A stretch of DNA of 33,225 nucleotides from Prorocentrum cordatum (taxonomy: Eukaryota > Sar > Dinophyceae > Prorocentrales > Prorocentraceae). Of the stretch, positions 8,561 to 16,859 are shown piece by piece. The translations under genes and the position numbers were made by a program. The notes under the pieces are model-generated. The model was not told the origin of the DNA. It saw only the letters and a list, made by a program, of their open reading frames with translations, and did no database searches. Location: contig CAUYUJ010014765.1 in assembly GCA_963575745.1 (NCBI GenBank), positions 345,865 through 379,089 on the forward strand, in the 5' to 3' direction. Each line of letters starts with the position of its first letter. The stretch's first letter is position 1.

Positions 8561-8763
8561 AGACGGGCACGGAAAGGATGGGTACAATGCTCCACAGCAG
8601 TTCCCGCTCCTTGTGGACAGGGCTCGCTGTCCGCGCCGCCGCGGCCGGTGTCCAGTCGAGACAGGGGGCCGCCTGCCCAACAGCGGCCGCTGTTGGTTTG
8701 GGGCAACATTTGTTGTTGGGCATTGGACCCATCTTTTCCGTACCCATTTCGGGCGTCCAAAAC
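8561..8763. mobile_element. Family G inverted-repeat element
   Basis: The left arm GGGCACGGAAAGGATGGGTA (continuing CAATGC) pairs with the right arm GCATTGGACCCATC...TTCCGTACCC. The interior has a perfect 20-bp palindrome, CCAACAGCGGCCGCTGTTGG, at 8677-8696 and GGACAG/CTGTCC arms at about 8623-8632. The right border reads CCCATTTCGGGCGTCCAAAA. That border recurs at 9043-9062 as CCCATGTCGGGCGTCCAAAA, showing a second partial copy. Confidence 0.6.
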
Positions 8764-8867
8764 AGAAAGGCACGCGAGTCCCCAGGCCGGGTGGTAAAAG
8801 TCGCCTGAGACTCACCGCCGGGTGTTGTCCCCACCACGTTTTTGGGACTACCAAGTTTCTCCCCTCA

Positions 8868-9035
8868 TGTTCGAGCAGTGGCGCAGCGTCCCGGCCTGCC
8901 TACAGGCCTACCAGAGAATGTTCTAAGAACCTTTTTCCGTGGTCTGCACGACATGCTCTGAGAACAGTTCCGGCTGAGGCTGTCTTGTTTTAGCACATCG
9001 GGCTTCTGTTCTAAGAACAGTGTTTTTGTTCTTTC
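8868..9035 (+). mobile_element. Family D element, copy 1, right end replaced
   Basis: It starts near GTTCGAGCAGTGGCGCAGCG, then CTACAGGCCTACCA. It then follows the family body: GTTCTAAGAACC, CTGCACGACATGCTC, CTGTCTTGTTTTAGCACATC, GTTCTAAGAACAGTG, TTTTTGTTCT. The usual right end (ATAGGAATGCCGGGACGGTC) is missing. At about 9035 the sequence switches to the right border of family G. The copy is a chimaera or a truncated insertion. Confidence 0.7.
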
Positions 9036-9062
9036 CATGCCCATGTCGGGCGTCCAAAAGCA
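9036..9062 (+). repeat. Family G right-border fragment
   Basis: TTCCATGCCCATGTCGGGCG and the following TCCAAAAG match the right border of the element at 8561-8763. The following 9063-9164 is GC-rich and featureless. Confidence 0.5.
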
Positions 9063-9170
9063 GGAGGGGCGGGCGGGTGCGAGGTGGGCGGCGTCCGGGA
9101 ATGGGTGGCTGCCTCGTCCGGCCTCTCTGGAGGCCGCTCTCGAGCCCTGGGGCCGTGGAAGGGGAGCCAG

Positions 9171-9533
9171 GGTTGAGGCAGGCCGGTCCCTCTCCAGGGG
9201 GGATGTTCAAGCATAGTCAAAAAATAGTAGGTGGACTATTTTTTTAAAGATTTTTCGACCATTTTGGAGTACCTTTTTTGGGATGTCCCAACATCGTCAA
9301 CAAATAGTCCAGGAACGATTTTTGGATTATTTCTGATTCTTTTTGGCCATTTTTTGATTTTTCTTTCGTAAAAAATCCGCCTGTAGGAGGACATGGATTA
9401 TTTTTGTCCAAGAATAGTCCAAAATTTGTACGTGGACTATTTTGTGAAGATTTTTCGGCCATTTTGGAGTACCTTTTGGCTCTTTTTTATTTTTCGTCGA
9501 AAATCCCGCTGTAGGAGGACACGCCCGACTTCA
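9171..9533. mobile_element. Family A composite, copy 2
   Basis: The left end GGCCGGTCCCTCTCCAGG is a diverged family A end. The right end is CTGTAGGAGGACACGCCCGA. Internally a block (AAGATTTTTCGACCATTTTG then GAGTACCTTTT) occurs at 9246-9276 and again at 9447-9478. Another complete right end (CCGCCTGTAGGAGGACAT) lies at 9378-9395. The element is therefore an array of about two to three fused bodies. Flanks AGCCAG at 9165-9170 and 9534-9539 are both followed by TTGAG after one to two bases and form a plausible target duplication. Confidence 0.75.
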
Positions 9534-9639
9534 AGCCAGATTGAGCACTTCAACAGATGAAGCCGGGGCGGGATCCGGGGACCGACTCGGAGCGGATTTG
9601 GCCTCATGTCCCCCTCCTGGCCGATTTTCTGGTGTCCGC

Positions 9640-9790
9640 ACGGGGCACCGAGAACAACGATAGCGATAACAGCGATAGCAACGGTGACGATTGCAACGGT
9701 AGCAGCGATCAACGATCAATGCTTCCTCCTGCTTTTCTCGATGCTTCTCTCCTGCGGCAACAGCGATCAACGATCAACCAAAGGCTCGCC
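9640..9790 (+). repeat. Degenerate CAACGATC / AGCGATAA short repeat
   Basis: Words such as AACGATAGCGATAACAGCGA, GCAACGGTGACGATTGCAAC and AGCGATCAACGATCAA recur. The last occurs twice, about 56 bp apart. A leucine/isoleucine-rich translation is an artefact. Confidence 0.6.
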
Positions 9791-9828
9791 GAGGGCTCGG
9801 CTGACCCTCGGTGTGATGGGGCATGGTC

Positions 9829-9980
9829 TGACTCGGGCATGTCCCTCTACAGGATGAGAACATTCAAAACTAGTCAACAAATAGTGCAGGGACGATTTTT
9901 GGACAATCTTTGAATATTTTTCACTTTTGTTTCATTTTGTTCCCCCGAAAGCCGCCACTAGGGGGACACGCCCGACCTGA
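9829..9980. mobile_element. Family A element, copy 3
   Basis: The left end is TCGGGCATGTCCCTCTACAG (9833) and the right end is CTAGGGGGACACGCCCGA (to 9975). The interior is the AT-rich hairpin core (CATTCAAAACTAGTCAACAA then GACGATTTTTGGACAATC then TTTGAATATTTTTC). GGCATGGTC flanks it perfectly at 9820-9828 and 9981-9989, a 9-bp target duplication. It is about 143-152 bp long and non-coding. Confidence 0.85.
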
Positions 9981-10089
9981 GGCATGGTCCTCGAGGAGAG
10001 ATGCCGGGCCCGTTTCGTTGGGTGGGGCGGGGAATGGGGGGGCGGTCGCCCCAGAGGGGGCGGGAAGGAGGAAGGGGGGCGGGGATGAG

Positions 10090-10175
10090 GGGGAAGTGAG
10101 GAGGAGGAGGAGGAGCAGGAGGAGGACGATGAGGAGGAGGAGGAGGAGGAACAGGAGGAAGAGGAGGGGGGGACG
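10090..10175 (+). repeat. GGA polypurine tract
   Basis: GAGGAGGAGGAGGAGCAGGA-type reiterations, preceded by G-rich DNA from 10028. Confidence 0.75.
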
Positions 10176-10380
10176 AGCTCTTCGGTTCTGTTGTGACTAA
10201 AGGTCTTATCGCTCGCTCGGTCTCTCCTCCAGAGGGGGGAAGGGGGGGGGCGGGGAGGAGGTAGAGGGGGGGAGACACGTTCTTCGGTTCTGCTGTGACT
10301 AAGGCTTTATCGCTCGCTCGGTCTCTCCTCGCAGGCACTCTTGTGACTAAGCCGATCGCTCGCTCGGTCTTTCCTCCCCG
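10176..10380 (+). repeat. Three-unit degenerate tandem repeat
   Basis: The block TTCGGTTCTGTTGTGACTAA followed by TTATCGCTCGCTCGGTCTCT occurs at about 10180 and 10279. A shortened third unit (TTGTGACTAAGCCGATCGCT) lies at 10341. A G-rich spacer lengthens the first unit. From 10381 to 11084 I see no gene or clear repeat. Confidence 0.65.
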
Positions 10381-11084
10381 GCACTCCGCCTGGCTGGCGC
10401 ATGCTCTGCGCCACATAGCGGCCCTCTTCTTTCCTTTCTCCTTGCTGCCCTACTCAGGTACCTGCTGAGCCAGCCAGGCGTAATTTGCTCCCCCCCGCTG
10501 CGTCAAGTCCTTCTTTTGCGTTGCGTTCATGCGCGCTCCAGGCTGCCGCCTCAAGTTGGTCCAAAACAGGGGTGGACCTAAACGGCGTTTTGGCAATTTC
10601 GGGGGCTGTTGTCGTTTCGATCAAGTTATACAGCAACTCGGCGGATTGAAGACAACACGCGGGAAAACGAAAACACAGCGAAAACGAAAAACATTGTGTA
10701 GGTTCATCCCTGGTCAAAAGGGGAGACAAGTTGGGTGCGCTCTTGCGACGTGTTGGATTCTATTCTATCCCGTCCGTCCCTTCCCGTGGGCGCTGAGGCT
10801 TCTCTCGATCGGCCGACGGGCACCCGGGCGGACCCTGGATCCCCCCCGTGGCCCGATCGCGGGATGTGCGGTCAGAAAGCGGAGCTGTGTTTTCTGGAGG
10901 AGGGGGAGGAGCCATGGAGCCATGGGGGACAGAGAAGCAAACCCGCGCGAGAGGACTGCCTCACACGAGAGTGCGGCCTCATCGCACAACGGGCCGCCCT
11001 CCGCCCCCACAAGGGGAGACCACCCTCCTCACTTGAAGGGGAGGCCGCTCGCTCATTGGCGAGGAGCTCACGGAACACGGCCGA

Positions 11085-11165
11085 GGAGGGGGAGGAGGGG
11101 GAGGAGGAAATGGAGGACGACCAGGAGGATGAAGATGAGGAGTAAGTAGAGGCGGAGGAGGAGGG
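11085..11165 (+). repeat. GGA polypurine tract
   Basis: GGAGGGGGAGGAGGGGGAGG and GATGAGGAG words. The acidic C-terminus predicted for frames reading into it is translated repeat. Confidence 0.7.
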
Positions 11166-12170
11166 GAGTTTCGACGGGATATCGGAGTTCCAGTGGTTAC
11201 AATGAGGCGGGCGTCAAAAGCTGGGAGTTTCAATGGTTACGGGAAGTGTTGAAGTTACGTCATTGGCCTGATGAAGGGCCAATGGCGCACCATCAGCGTA
11301 CTGCTCTACTTATTTGTTCATGGTGCCAAAAATTCGGCGTGCAGCTACTGCATCATCGGGCACTCGACGCAGTATTCATGCCAGCATGGCGTGATAACCA
11401 CCAACGGGACCACAGTTTTCAAAGGCAAGCTCGTGCATGGCAAGTGTACAAGTCATCATCGTGGTGACCAGAGGATACGGGCGATGCAGGTGTAGTGAAA
11501 ATACAGAAGAACATTCAGTGTTATCCAAAGGACGACCGGACGTGCAGATGGTTGGGAAGGTATGCTCTGTTCCATTTATGGTGTCCAGTGGCGCCAATAC
11601 CCTGACCAGTTTTGCCATGCCGCGTCTCGGAAAGCACAGCTTGCTGATCTCACAAACCATATCTGAAACTTGTGCGGAATCCCTGGGCTAACCGACAAAA
11701 GGGGTCCGACGCAGAGCAACATGGCCTGGCAGGGGATGCCGGCGAAGAGGCCGCGCGCACTGAACCTCGTAAGCTACGTCAGAATCCACGCAACGCAGTG
11801 CGACGACCGTGGCTTGGGAAGGATGCGGGAAACGTTTCTAGTTTGTCGTCGATTGCAAACCTCTGCAGCGCATCGCCGTGGGAGAGGCTCCCTTGAGGGA
11901 CGACGACAGATTTTGCAACTGCTTGAGTGCGGTGCTCGATTCGGGACGGAACCGGTTCACCTGACCCCGTCGTGTGGCAGAAGCCACAACACAATGTAGC
12001 AACGGGATTTCTCGTGAACAATGCAATTGAATCCTGGGCGTCATGGTTGAACAACAGCTTCGGTTTCCTTGTCACTGGTGAGCACTACCCCTCCCTGAAG
12101 GGAAGAGGGCTTTGGAAGACGAGCAAATGATATCGGTAGACCGTCTACGCCAGTAGGCCGGGTGGAATTT
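11166..12170. other. Largest low-repeat stretch, unassigned
   Basis: Base composition is ordinary and there is no microsatellite, apart from a weak 5' direct repeat (GGAGTTCCAGTGGTTAC at 11184, GGAGTTTCAATGGTTAC at 11224). Short open frames occur on both strands: plus 11271-11495, 11437-11691 and 11927-12130; minus 11376-11660 and 11779-12075. None joins into a long frame and none carries a motif I recognise. The plus frame at 11437 contains VPFMVSSGANTLTSFAMP, which only loosely recalls an aspartic protease context and lacks the D of D[ST]G. It could be a decayed mobile element or ordinary intergenic DNA. Confidence 0.3.
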
Positions 12171-12420
12171 ATGTAATAGGAGAGAGGCAAGGAAGGAGGA
12201 GTGAGGACGGATCAGGGGCATTGATTAGGGAGGGAGGGAGGGTGAGAAGGAGGGGCAGGGGGACGAGGAGACGGACGGCGAAGGGGATGAGGGAGGAGGT
12301 CGAGGAGGCTGGAGGGATGGAGGCAGGAGGGAACGGGAGAGGCAGGGACCAGGACGCCGAGGAGCGCAGAGGCATCTCTCCCCTCCTCGCCAGCCTCCTC
12401 CTCCTCCCTTCCCCTCCGAG
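12171..12420. repeat. GGA-rich tract turning to CCT
   Basis: Polypurine words (GGAGGGAGGGAGGG, GAGGAGG) run to about 12340. They are followed by a polypyrimidine stretch at 12376-12418. Confidence 0.6.
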
Positions 12421-12668
12421 GGCGACCACGGAGAGCCAGGGCCGCCTGAGATCCGCTTCGATGCGAGTCGATCCGCAGGCCGGGGACGCGATCCCGATGC
12501 GGTTTCGATTCGGCTCGACTCCCTGGCACCGGTCGGGGCCAGCTGGAGCCGGGCGCGGCGGTCCGCCCTCGATGCGATGCGGGACGGCTCGCTGGCGATG
12601 CGATGCGATGCCGCTTCGCTTCGAGCGGGAAAGTCGATGTCCAGCTCGGCCCTGCGAGCTGCGGGGCC
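12421..12668. repeat. Degenerate GATGCGATGC / GATTCGGC repeat
   Basis: Words such as GATCCGCTTCGATGCGAG, CGATGCGGTTTCGATTCGGC and GATGCGATGCGATGCCGC recur. They resemble the 885-1100 patch in style. No gene is seen. Confidence 0.45.
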
Positions 12669-12673
12669 GCCTG

Positions 12674-12836
12674 TTACCCACCAAACCACCCCAACCCAAC
12701 CCGAAGGCTCAGATTTACCCTCGATTTCCAGTGGGGGGGGTCGGGAAACATCGAAAAAACACGTGTGGAACCCTTACCCCCCCTAACCCGAAATTCAGGT
12801 CTTCGGGTTGGGTTGGGGTGGTCTGGTGGGTAGTCA
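12674..12836 (+). mobile_element. Family B MITE-like element, copy 1
   Basis: The terminal arms TTACCCACCAAACCACCCCA and TGGGGTGGTCTGGTGGGTA are extended by AACCCAACCCGAAG/CTTCGGGTTGGGTT, giving about 32 bp of inverted repeat. The interior carries CGATTTCCAGT, a G run, AAACATCGAAAAAACACGTG and a C run. The 5-mer GCCTG flanks it at 12669-12673 and 12837-12841. Apart from run lengths and a few bases it is identical to the copy at 31171. It is 163 bp long and encodes nothing. Confidence 0.85.
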
Positions 12837-12964
12837 GCCTGCGCCGGATGGGGCCGGGGGCCGGCCCGGGTGGCTCTTCCTCTCCCGCGCCGTGGCGCGC
12901 TGTGGCGCGCGCCGGCGTGGCGCTCGCCGCGCCCGAGTTTTTGACGGCTTTCTTCGCAGCAGGG
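12837..12964. other. GC-rich spacer without recognised feature
   Basis: GGCGCGC-rich DNA between a family B element and a GGA tract. Confidence 0.4.
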
Positions 12965-13092
12965 AGAGGAGGGGGGACTAGGGGGAGGAGGAGGAGGGGG
13001 AGGAGGAGGAGGAGGAGGAGGAGGGGGAGGAGGAGGAGGAGGAGGAGGAGGAGGAGGAGGAGGAGGAGGAGGAGGAGCAGTAGGAGGAGGAG
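12965..13092 (+). repeat. GGA microsatellite
   Basis: Nearly pure GGA, with the longest uninterrupted part at about 13027-13076. Confidence 0.9.
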
Positions 13093-13137
13093 GCACCGAT
13101 GCCGCTGCACTCCGCCCACTTCTCTTCTCTCTTTTCA

Positions 13138-13389
13138 GGCCTCCTGGGTGAAACAGTGCCGCAGCGTCCTGGCTCGCTCATAATTAGGACCACCAAAGAG
13201 TGTTCTAAGATCTTCTTGTGGCTTGCACGACATGGTCTTGGAACATTTCTGGTTGAGACCGTCTTGTTTGAGCACATCGGCTTATGTTCTAAGACACGTG
13301 TGTTGCTCTTTAGATTCTTCTACGGTGCGAGGACAATTTCCTGGTAGGCCTTTTAGGACGGTCGGTCCCTGCTCAATTGGGAGGCCCTC
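13138..13389 (+). mobile_element. Family D element, copy 2
   Basis: The body is CAGTGCCGCAGCGTCCTGGC, then GTTCTAAGATC, TTGCACGACATGGTC, GACCGTCTTGTTTGAGCACA, GTTCTAAGACACG, and the right end TAGGACGGTCGGTCCCTGCT. The terminal inverted repeat can be followed outward to GGCCTCC (13138) and GGAGGCC (13389). It is about 222-252 bp long and non-coding. No clear target duplication is visible. Confidence 0.75.
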
Positions 13390-13794
13390 GTCGCCACCGC
13401 TGGATTCGCCTCGCAGTCTTAGTCAGGACGCGCCCCAGGAGAGGTCCGGAGAGTTGTGGCATCGGCTCCTGATGGTTTCCCCATCTTCGCAGCAGAAGGG
13501 GAGGGGCGGGGGAGTAGCGACGATGGCGGCGACGGCGGCGGCGACGCCACGGGCGAAGGTGGCGGCGACGGCGGCGGCGATGAGGGAGGAGGCCGAGCAA
13601 GGGAACGAGGAGGATTAGGAGGGGGCCAGGACGAGGATGATTCCGTTTCAGAGCGTTCCAGATTGCTCTCAGAGCGTTCCAGAACGCTCCGAGAGGGCCG
13701 CGGCGCCCGAGACATCTTCCAGCGGCCGGATCTCAGAGATTCTCTGATCATTTTTTCTTCGCCCGACATGATCATCGTCCTGGCCTCGTCTTGA
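13390..13794. other. Gene-free stretch with short repeats
   Basis: At 13515-13600 GGCGACGGCGGCGG words recur. At 13648-13700 AGAGCGTTCCAGA occurs twice, followed by an inverted version (ACGCTCCGAGAG). No coding signature is visible. Confidence 0.45.
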
Positions 13795-14303
13795 GGATGA
13801 GGAGAAGAAGAAGAAGGGAGGAGGAAGAGGAAAAGGAGGAGAAAGAGGAGGAGGAGGAAGAAGAGGAGGAGGAGGAGGAGGAAGCGGAGGATGAGGAAGA
13901 TGAGGAGGAGGGGGAGGAGAAGTAGAGGAGGAGAGGAGTTCTACGAGGAGGAGGAAGAGAAGAGGAGAGGAGGAGGAGTGAAGAGGAGGAGGAGGAGGGA
14001 GGAGAGGAGCAGTAGAAGGAGGAGAGGATGAGGAGAGAGGAGGAGGAGGGAGGAGGAGAGGAGGAAGAGGAAGAGGAGGAGAGAGGAGGAGGAGGAGGAG
14101 GAGGAGAAAGAGGAGATGGAGTAGGAGTAAGTGGAGGAGGAGGAGGACGATGATGATGATGTTGAGGAGGAGGAGGAGGAGGAGGAGGAGGAGGAGGAGG
14201 AGAAAGAGGAGGAGAGGAAGAGGAGGAGGAAGAAGAGGAGGATGAAGAGGAGCGGGAGGAAGACGAGGAGTAGGAGGATGGGGAGGAGGAGGAGGAGGCA
14301 GGC
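13795..14303 (+). repeat. Long GGA / GAA polypurine tract
   Basis: About 500 bp of almost pure purine on the plus strand, with imperfect GAGGAGGA, GAAGAGGA and GATGATGATG segments. The serine- or glutamate-rich frames are artefacts. Confidence 0.9.
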
Positions 14304-14381
14304 GGGCCCAGAGTCCGCTCCTCCGACAGCACAGTCAGAGGCGAGAGCAGAGGGGGGGCAGCTCCTCCAGGTAATGGGCTT

Positions 14382-14641
14382 GCCACCGCTCGGACGTGTT
14401 TTTTTCTCGGCGCGGGCCATCGAGGAGCCTTCTCGCCCATCCTCCTCCTCCTTCTTCTCCTCTTCCCCCTCCTCGTCCCCCTATCCCCCTCCCCCTTCTC
14501 CTCCACCTCCTCATCCTCCTCCTCCCCCGTCTCCTCCTCCTCTTCCTCCTCCTTCTCCTCCTCAGATCGTCTCGCGAAAAAAAAAAAATACGCGCACGAC
14601 AGCGAAAACTTGCACGGGGAAGTGGCCGTCCGAGCGACGGC
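14382..14641. mobile_element. Family E hairpin element, copy 1, split by a CCT tract
   Basis: The left arm GCCACCGCTCGGACGTG pairs with the right arm CGTCCGAGCGACGGC. Inside, GGCCATCGAGGAGC and a right block (TCTCGCGAAAAAAA, TACGCGCACGACAGCGAAAA) match the copy at 21439 in order. Between these blocks, at about 14436-14563, lies a CCT microsatellite that the other copy lacks. The insertion point follows GAGGAGC, whose complement (GCTCCTC) resembles the repeat unit. Confidence 0.75.
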
Positions 14642-14756
14642 AGGATGGTCCGGTGTCGCCGGGCGTGCTCCTCGCCCGAGGTGCCCCCGGCTCGTCGCGC
14701 TCCACTCTGGAGGCCCCATGGGGCCCCCGCCGGGCCTCGTGGGGGGTGCTCTGGAG

Positions 14757-14830
14757 GTCCTCCCTCCTCCTCCCTCCTCCCTCCTCCCTCCTCCCTCCTC
14801 CCTCCTCCCTCCTCCCTCCTCCCTCCTCCG
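14757..14830 (+). repeat. CCTCCCT heptamer microsatellite
   Basis: Perfect reiterations of the 7-mer CTCCCTC. The unit is distinct from the CCT trinucleotide tracts elsewhere. Confidence 0.9.
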
Positions 14831-14832
14831 TG

Positions 14833-14876
14833 TGCCGGCGGCGAGAAGGAGAAGGCCTTCTGGGGAGGCGGCGGGG
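14833..14876 (+). repeat. Partial family F left arm
   Basis: GCCGGCGGCGAGAAGGAGAA followed by GGCCTTCTGGGGAGGCGGCG resembles the left arm and start of the family F body at 2564. About 160 bp of unrelated sequence separates it from the rest of the copy at 15037. Confidence 0.45.
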
Positions 14877-15036
14877 GTGGACAGAACCCCCAACAGGGAC
14901 ACGTCGATCAGTGAGTTGTCCGTTTTCGGTTCTCGAGAGGGCCGTGGCCGTCATTTTCCAGGCCTGCGCCCGCCAGGTTTGGGCCTCAGGCCGTTTTCAC
15001 TAAACCACGTTTTACTAAAGAGGGGTCTGTCCATCC

Positions 15037-15194
15037 CCGAAGGCGGCGGGACTTCTCAGAGGCCCTCGCGCGTTCCGAGGAGTGTTCCGTGCCTTCGGGG
15101 ACAGGTTGGAACACTTCTCGGAAGGCTGGCGGACTTCCGCCGCCTTCTCTGGTAAGGCCCGCCCCTTCCGACTTCCCGCCCTCGCTCGCCGCCG
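15037..15194. mobile_element. Family F inverted-repeat element, copy 2
   Basis: CGAAGGCGGCGGGACTTCTC, GGCCCTCGCGCGTTCCGAGG, GTGCCTTCGGGGACAGGTTG and CACTTCTCGGAAGGCTGGCG follow the copy at 2564-2760 base for base, with scattered substitutions. The right arm ends CCCTCGCTCGCCGCCG. The expected left arm is not adjacent and may be the piece at 14833. Confidence 0.65.
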
Positions 15195-15290
15195 AGTGAG
15201 GGCCACCCCTACAGTCGGGGCGCTGAAGAAGAAACCCTTTTCCTTTGGGAGGGGCTCAGTGTTCCTTCGTTGTTTTGCAGTTCGCCCTGG

Positions 15291-15820
15291 GGTTTTCCTT
15301 GGGTTCTCGAGATGGGAGGTCGAAGTTTAACCCATGGAAAAGAGAGGGGGGCCTCGCTCCTGCTTGTAGGGGTTCCTCAGGTCCAGGCCCCAACCGTCGA
15401 ATCCTGGGGGCACCTTGGGCCTATAGGTTTTCCTCAGGTTTTTGATGGGAAGTCGAAGGTTAACTCACGGGAAGACAAGGGGCCTCGCTCTTGATTTTAG
15501 GGTTCCTCAGGTCCAGACCCCAACCGTCGAATCCTGGGGGCACCTTGGGCCTATAGGTTTTCCTCAGGTTTTTGATGGGAAGTCGAAGGTTATAACTCAT
15601 GGGATAAAAAGGGGCCTCGCTCTTGATTTTAGGGTTCCCCAGGCCCACGCCCCAACTGTCGAATCCTGGGGGCACCTTGGGCCTGTAGGTTTTCCTTGGG
15701 ATGTTGATGGGGAATCGAAGTTTCACTTATGGAAGACAAGGGGCCTCGCTCTTTCTGTAACGGGTTCCCCAGGTCCACGCCCCAACCGTCGAATCCTGGG
15801 GGCACCTTGGGCCTATGGGT
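15291..15820 (+). repeat. 131-bp minisatellite, about four units
   Basis: CAACCGTCGAATCCTGGGGG or its variant recurs at 15391, 15521, 15653 and 15783, with spacings of 130, 132 and 130. Each unit also has CACCTTGGGCCTATAGG, TTTTCCTCAGGTTTTTGATG, GGGAAGTCGAAG and GGGGCCTCGCTC. A family A element inserted in the last unit ends the array. Confidence 0.9.
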
Positions 15821-15959
15821 AAGTCGGGCCTGCCCCTCTACAGGAGGAATCTCCCAAAATAGCCCAAGCATGGTCCGGGGACGATTTTTTTGGGGGGGAG
15901 GGGGGCTAGTTTTCATGCTTCGTCCGAAATCCGCCTGTAGGGGGGACAGCCCGACCTGA
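15813..15959. mobile_element. Family A element, copy 4
   Basis: The left end is TCGGGCCTGCCCCTCTACAG (15824) and the right end is CCGCCTGTAGGGGGGACAGC, closing at CCCGA (15954). GCACCTTGGGC at 15802-15812 and GCACCTAGGGC at 15960-15970 flank it, 10 of 11 matching. The left flank is minisatellite sequence, so the element landed in the 131-bp array. The core is shortened and G-rich. Confidence 0.8.
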
Positions 15960-16037
15960 GCACCTAGGGCACTTCCCCAGCAGCACCCGAAAGGCGGGAG
16001 AGCTCGTGGAGAGGCACCCCCCGGGCGAAGGGGGGGA

Positions 16038-16340
16038 CGAGGAGGAGGAGGGAGGAGGAGGAGGAGGAGGAGGAGGAGGAGGAGGAGGAGGAGGAGGAGG
16101 AGGAGGAGAGGAGGAGGAGGTGGAGGAGGAGGAGGTGGAGGTGGAGGTGGAGGTGGGTGGAGGTGGAGGTGGAGGAGGAGGAGGAGGGAGGAGAGGAGGA
16201 GGAGGTGGAGGAGGTGGAGGGGAGGAGGAGGAGGAGGTGGAGGTGGAGGTGGAGGAGGTGGAGGAGGGAGGAGGTGGAGGAGGGAGGAGGAGGGAGGAGG
16301 TGGAGGAGGTGGAGGAGGAGGAGGAGGAGGAGGAGGTGGA
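16038..16340 (+). repeat. GGA / GGTGGA microsatellite
   Basis: A polypurine tract with regular GTGGAGGTGGAGG interruptions, unlike the purer tracts elsewhere. Poly-Glu/Gly and poly-Ser/His/Leu frames are artefacts. Confidence 0.9.
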
Positions 16341-16407
16341 GAGGCACCGCGGCCGGGGGGGACCCTCCTCGGGGGCTCTCCCCTCTCCGTGGGGGCGCGG
16401 GTGCTCG

Positions 16408-16726
16408 GCCCGAGTCGGGCCCGTCCCTCTGCAGGAGAGGCATATTCGAAAGTAGTCCAGAAATGGTCGGGAGCAGATTCTTCTCTGATTTTTCCATTAT
16501 TTTCTGGGTATTTATTATATACATATTTATTTATTTAGTTATTTATTTATTTATTTATAATTTGTCCAAAATCCGCCTGTCCTTCTACAGGAGAAATACA
16601 GGAAAGTAGCCAACAAAGAGTCGGGAGACGATTTTTCCATGACGTTACCCCCAATTTGTTTTGGACTTTTGGGGCTATTCCTGATTTTTCGTGTGACATC
16701 CGACTGTAGCGGGGCATTCCCGACCT
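16408..16726. mobile_element. Family A composite, copy 5
   Basis: The left end is TCGGGCCCGTCCCTCTGCAG (16415). A first body runs to ATCCGCCTGT (16580). There the right end is replaced by CCTTCTACAGGAGAAATACA, the left part of a second body, which closes with CTGTAGCGGGGCATTCCCGA (16723). GGTGCTCG flanks the pair perfectly at 16400-16407 and 16727-16734. An AT-rich TTTA tract occupies the first core (16509-16562). Confidence 0.8.
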
Positions 16727-16859
16727 GGTGCTCGTCCTCCCCCTGCTCTCGTGCGTGTCGCAGGTTGAGCTTGGCCGCACGTGTTGGTCGATGCTCTTCA
16801 CAGCTCTCTTCTCTGCCGGAGAGACCCGTGCCCATTCGGCTGGTGACCAAGTGCGTGCC

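Noticed and set aside
8868-9035. TGTTCTAAGAACA as a steroid-receptor or heat-shock response element
   Set aside because: The palindromes are internal parts of a dispersed TIR element with no gene nearby, and the host lineage is unknown. Regulatory use cannot be claimed.
11437-11691. Retroviral-type aspartic protease remnant (VPFMVSSGAN)
   Set aside because: The catalytic D of D[ST]G is absent and no neighbouring reverse transcriptase or integrase motif is found. The resemblance is too weak.
15291-15820. Tandem gene segments from the 131-bp array
   Set aside because: The repeat period is not constant in frame, units carry stop codons in some frames, and no domain is seen.
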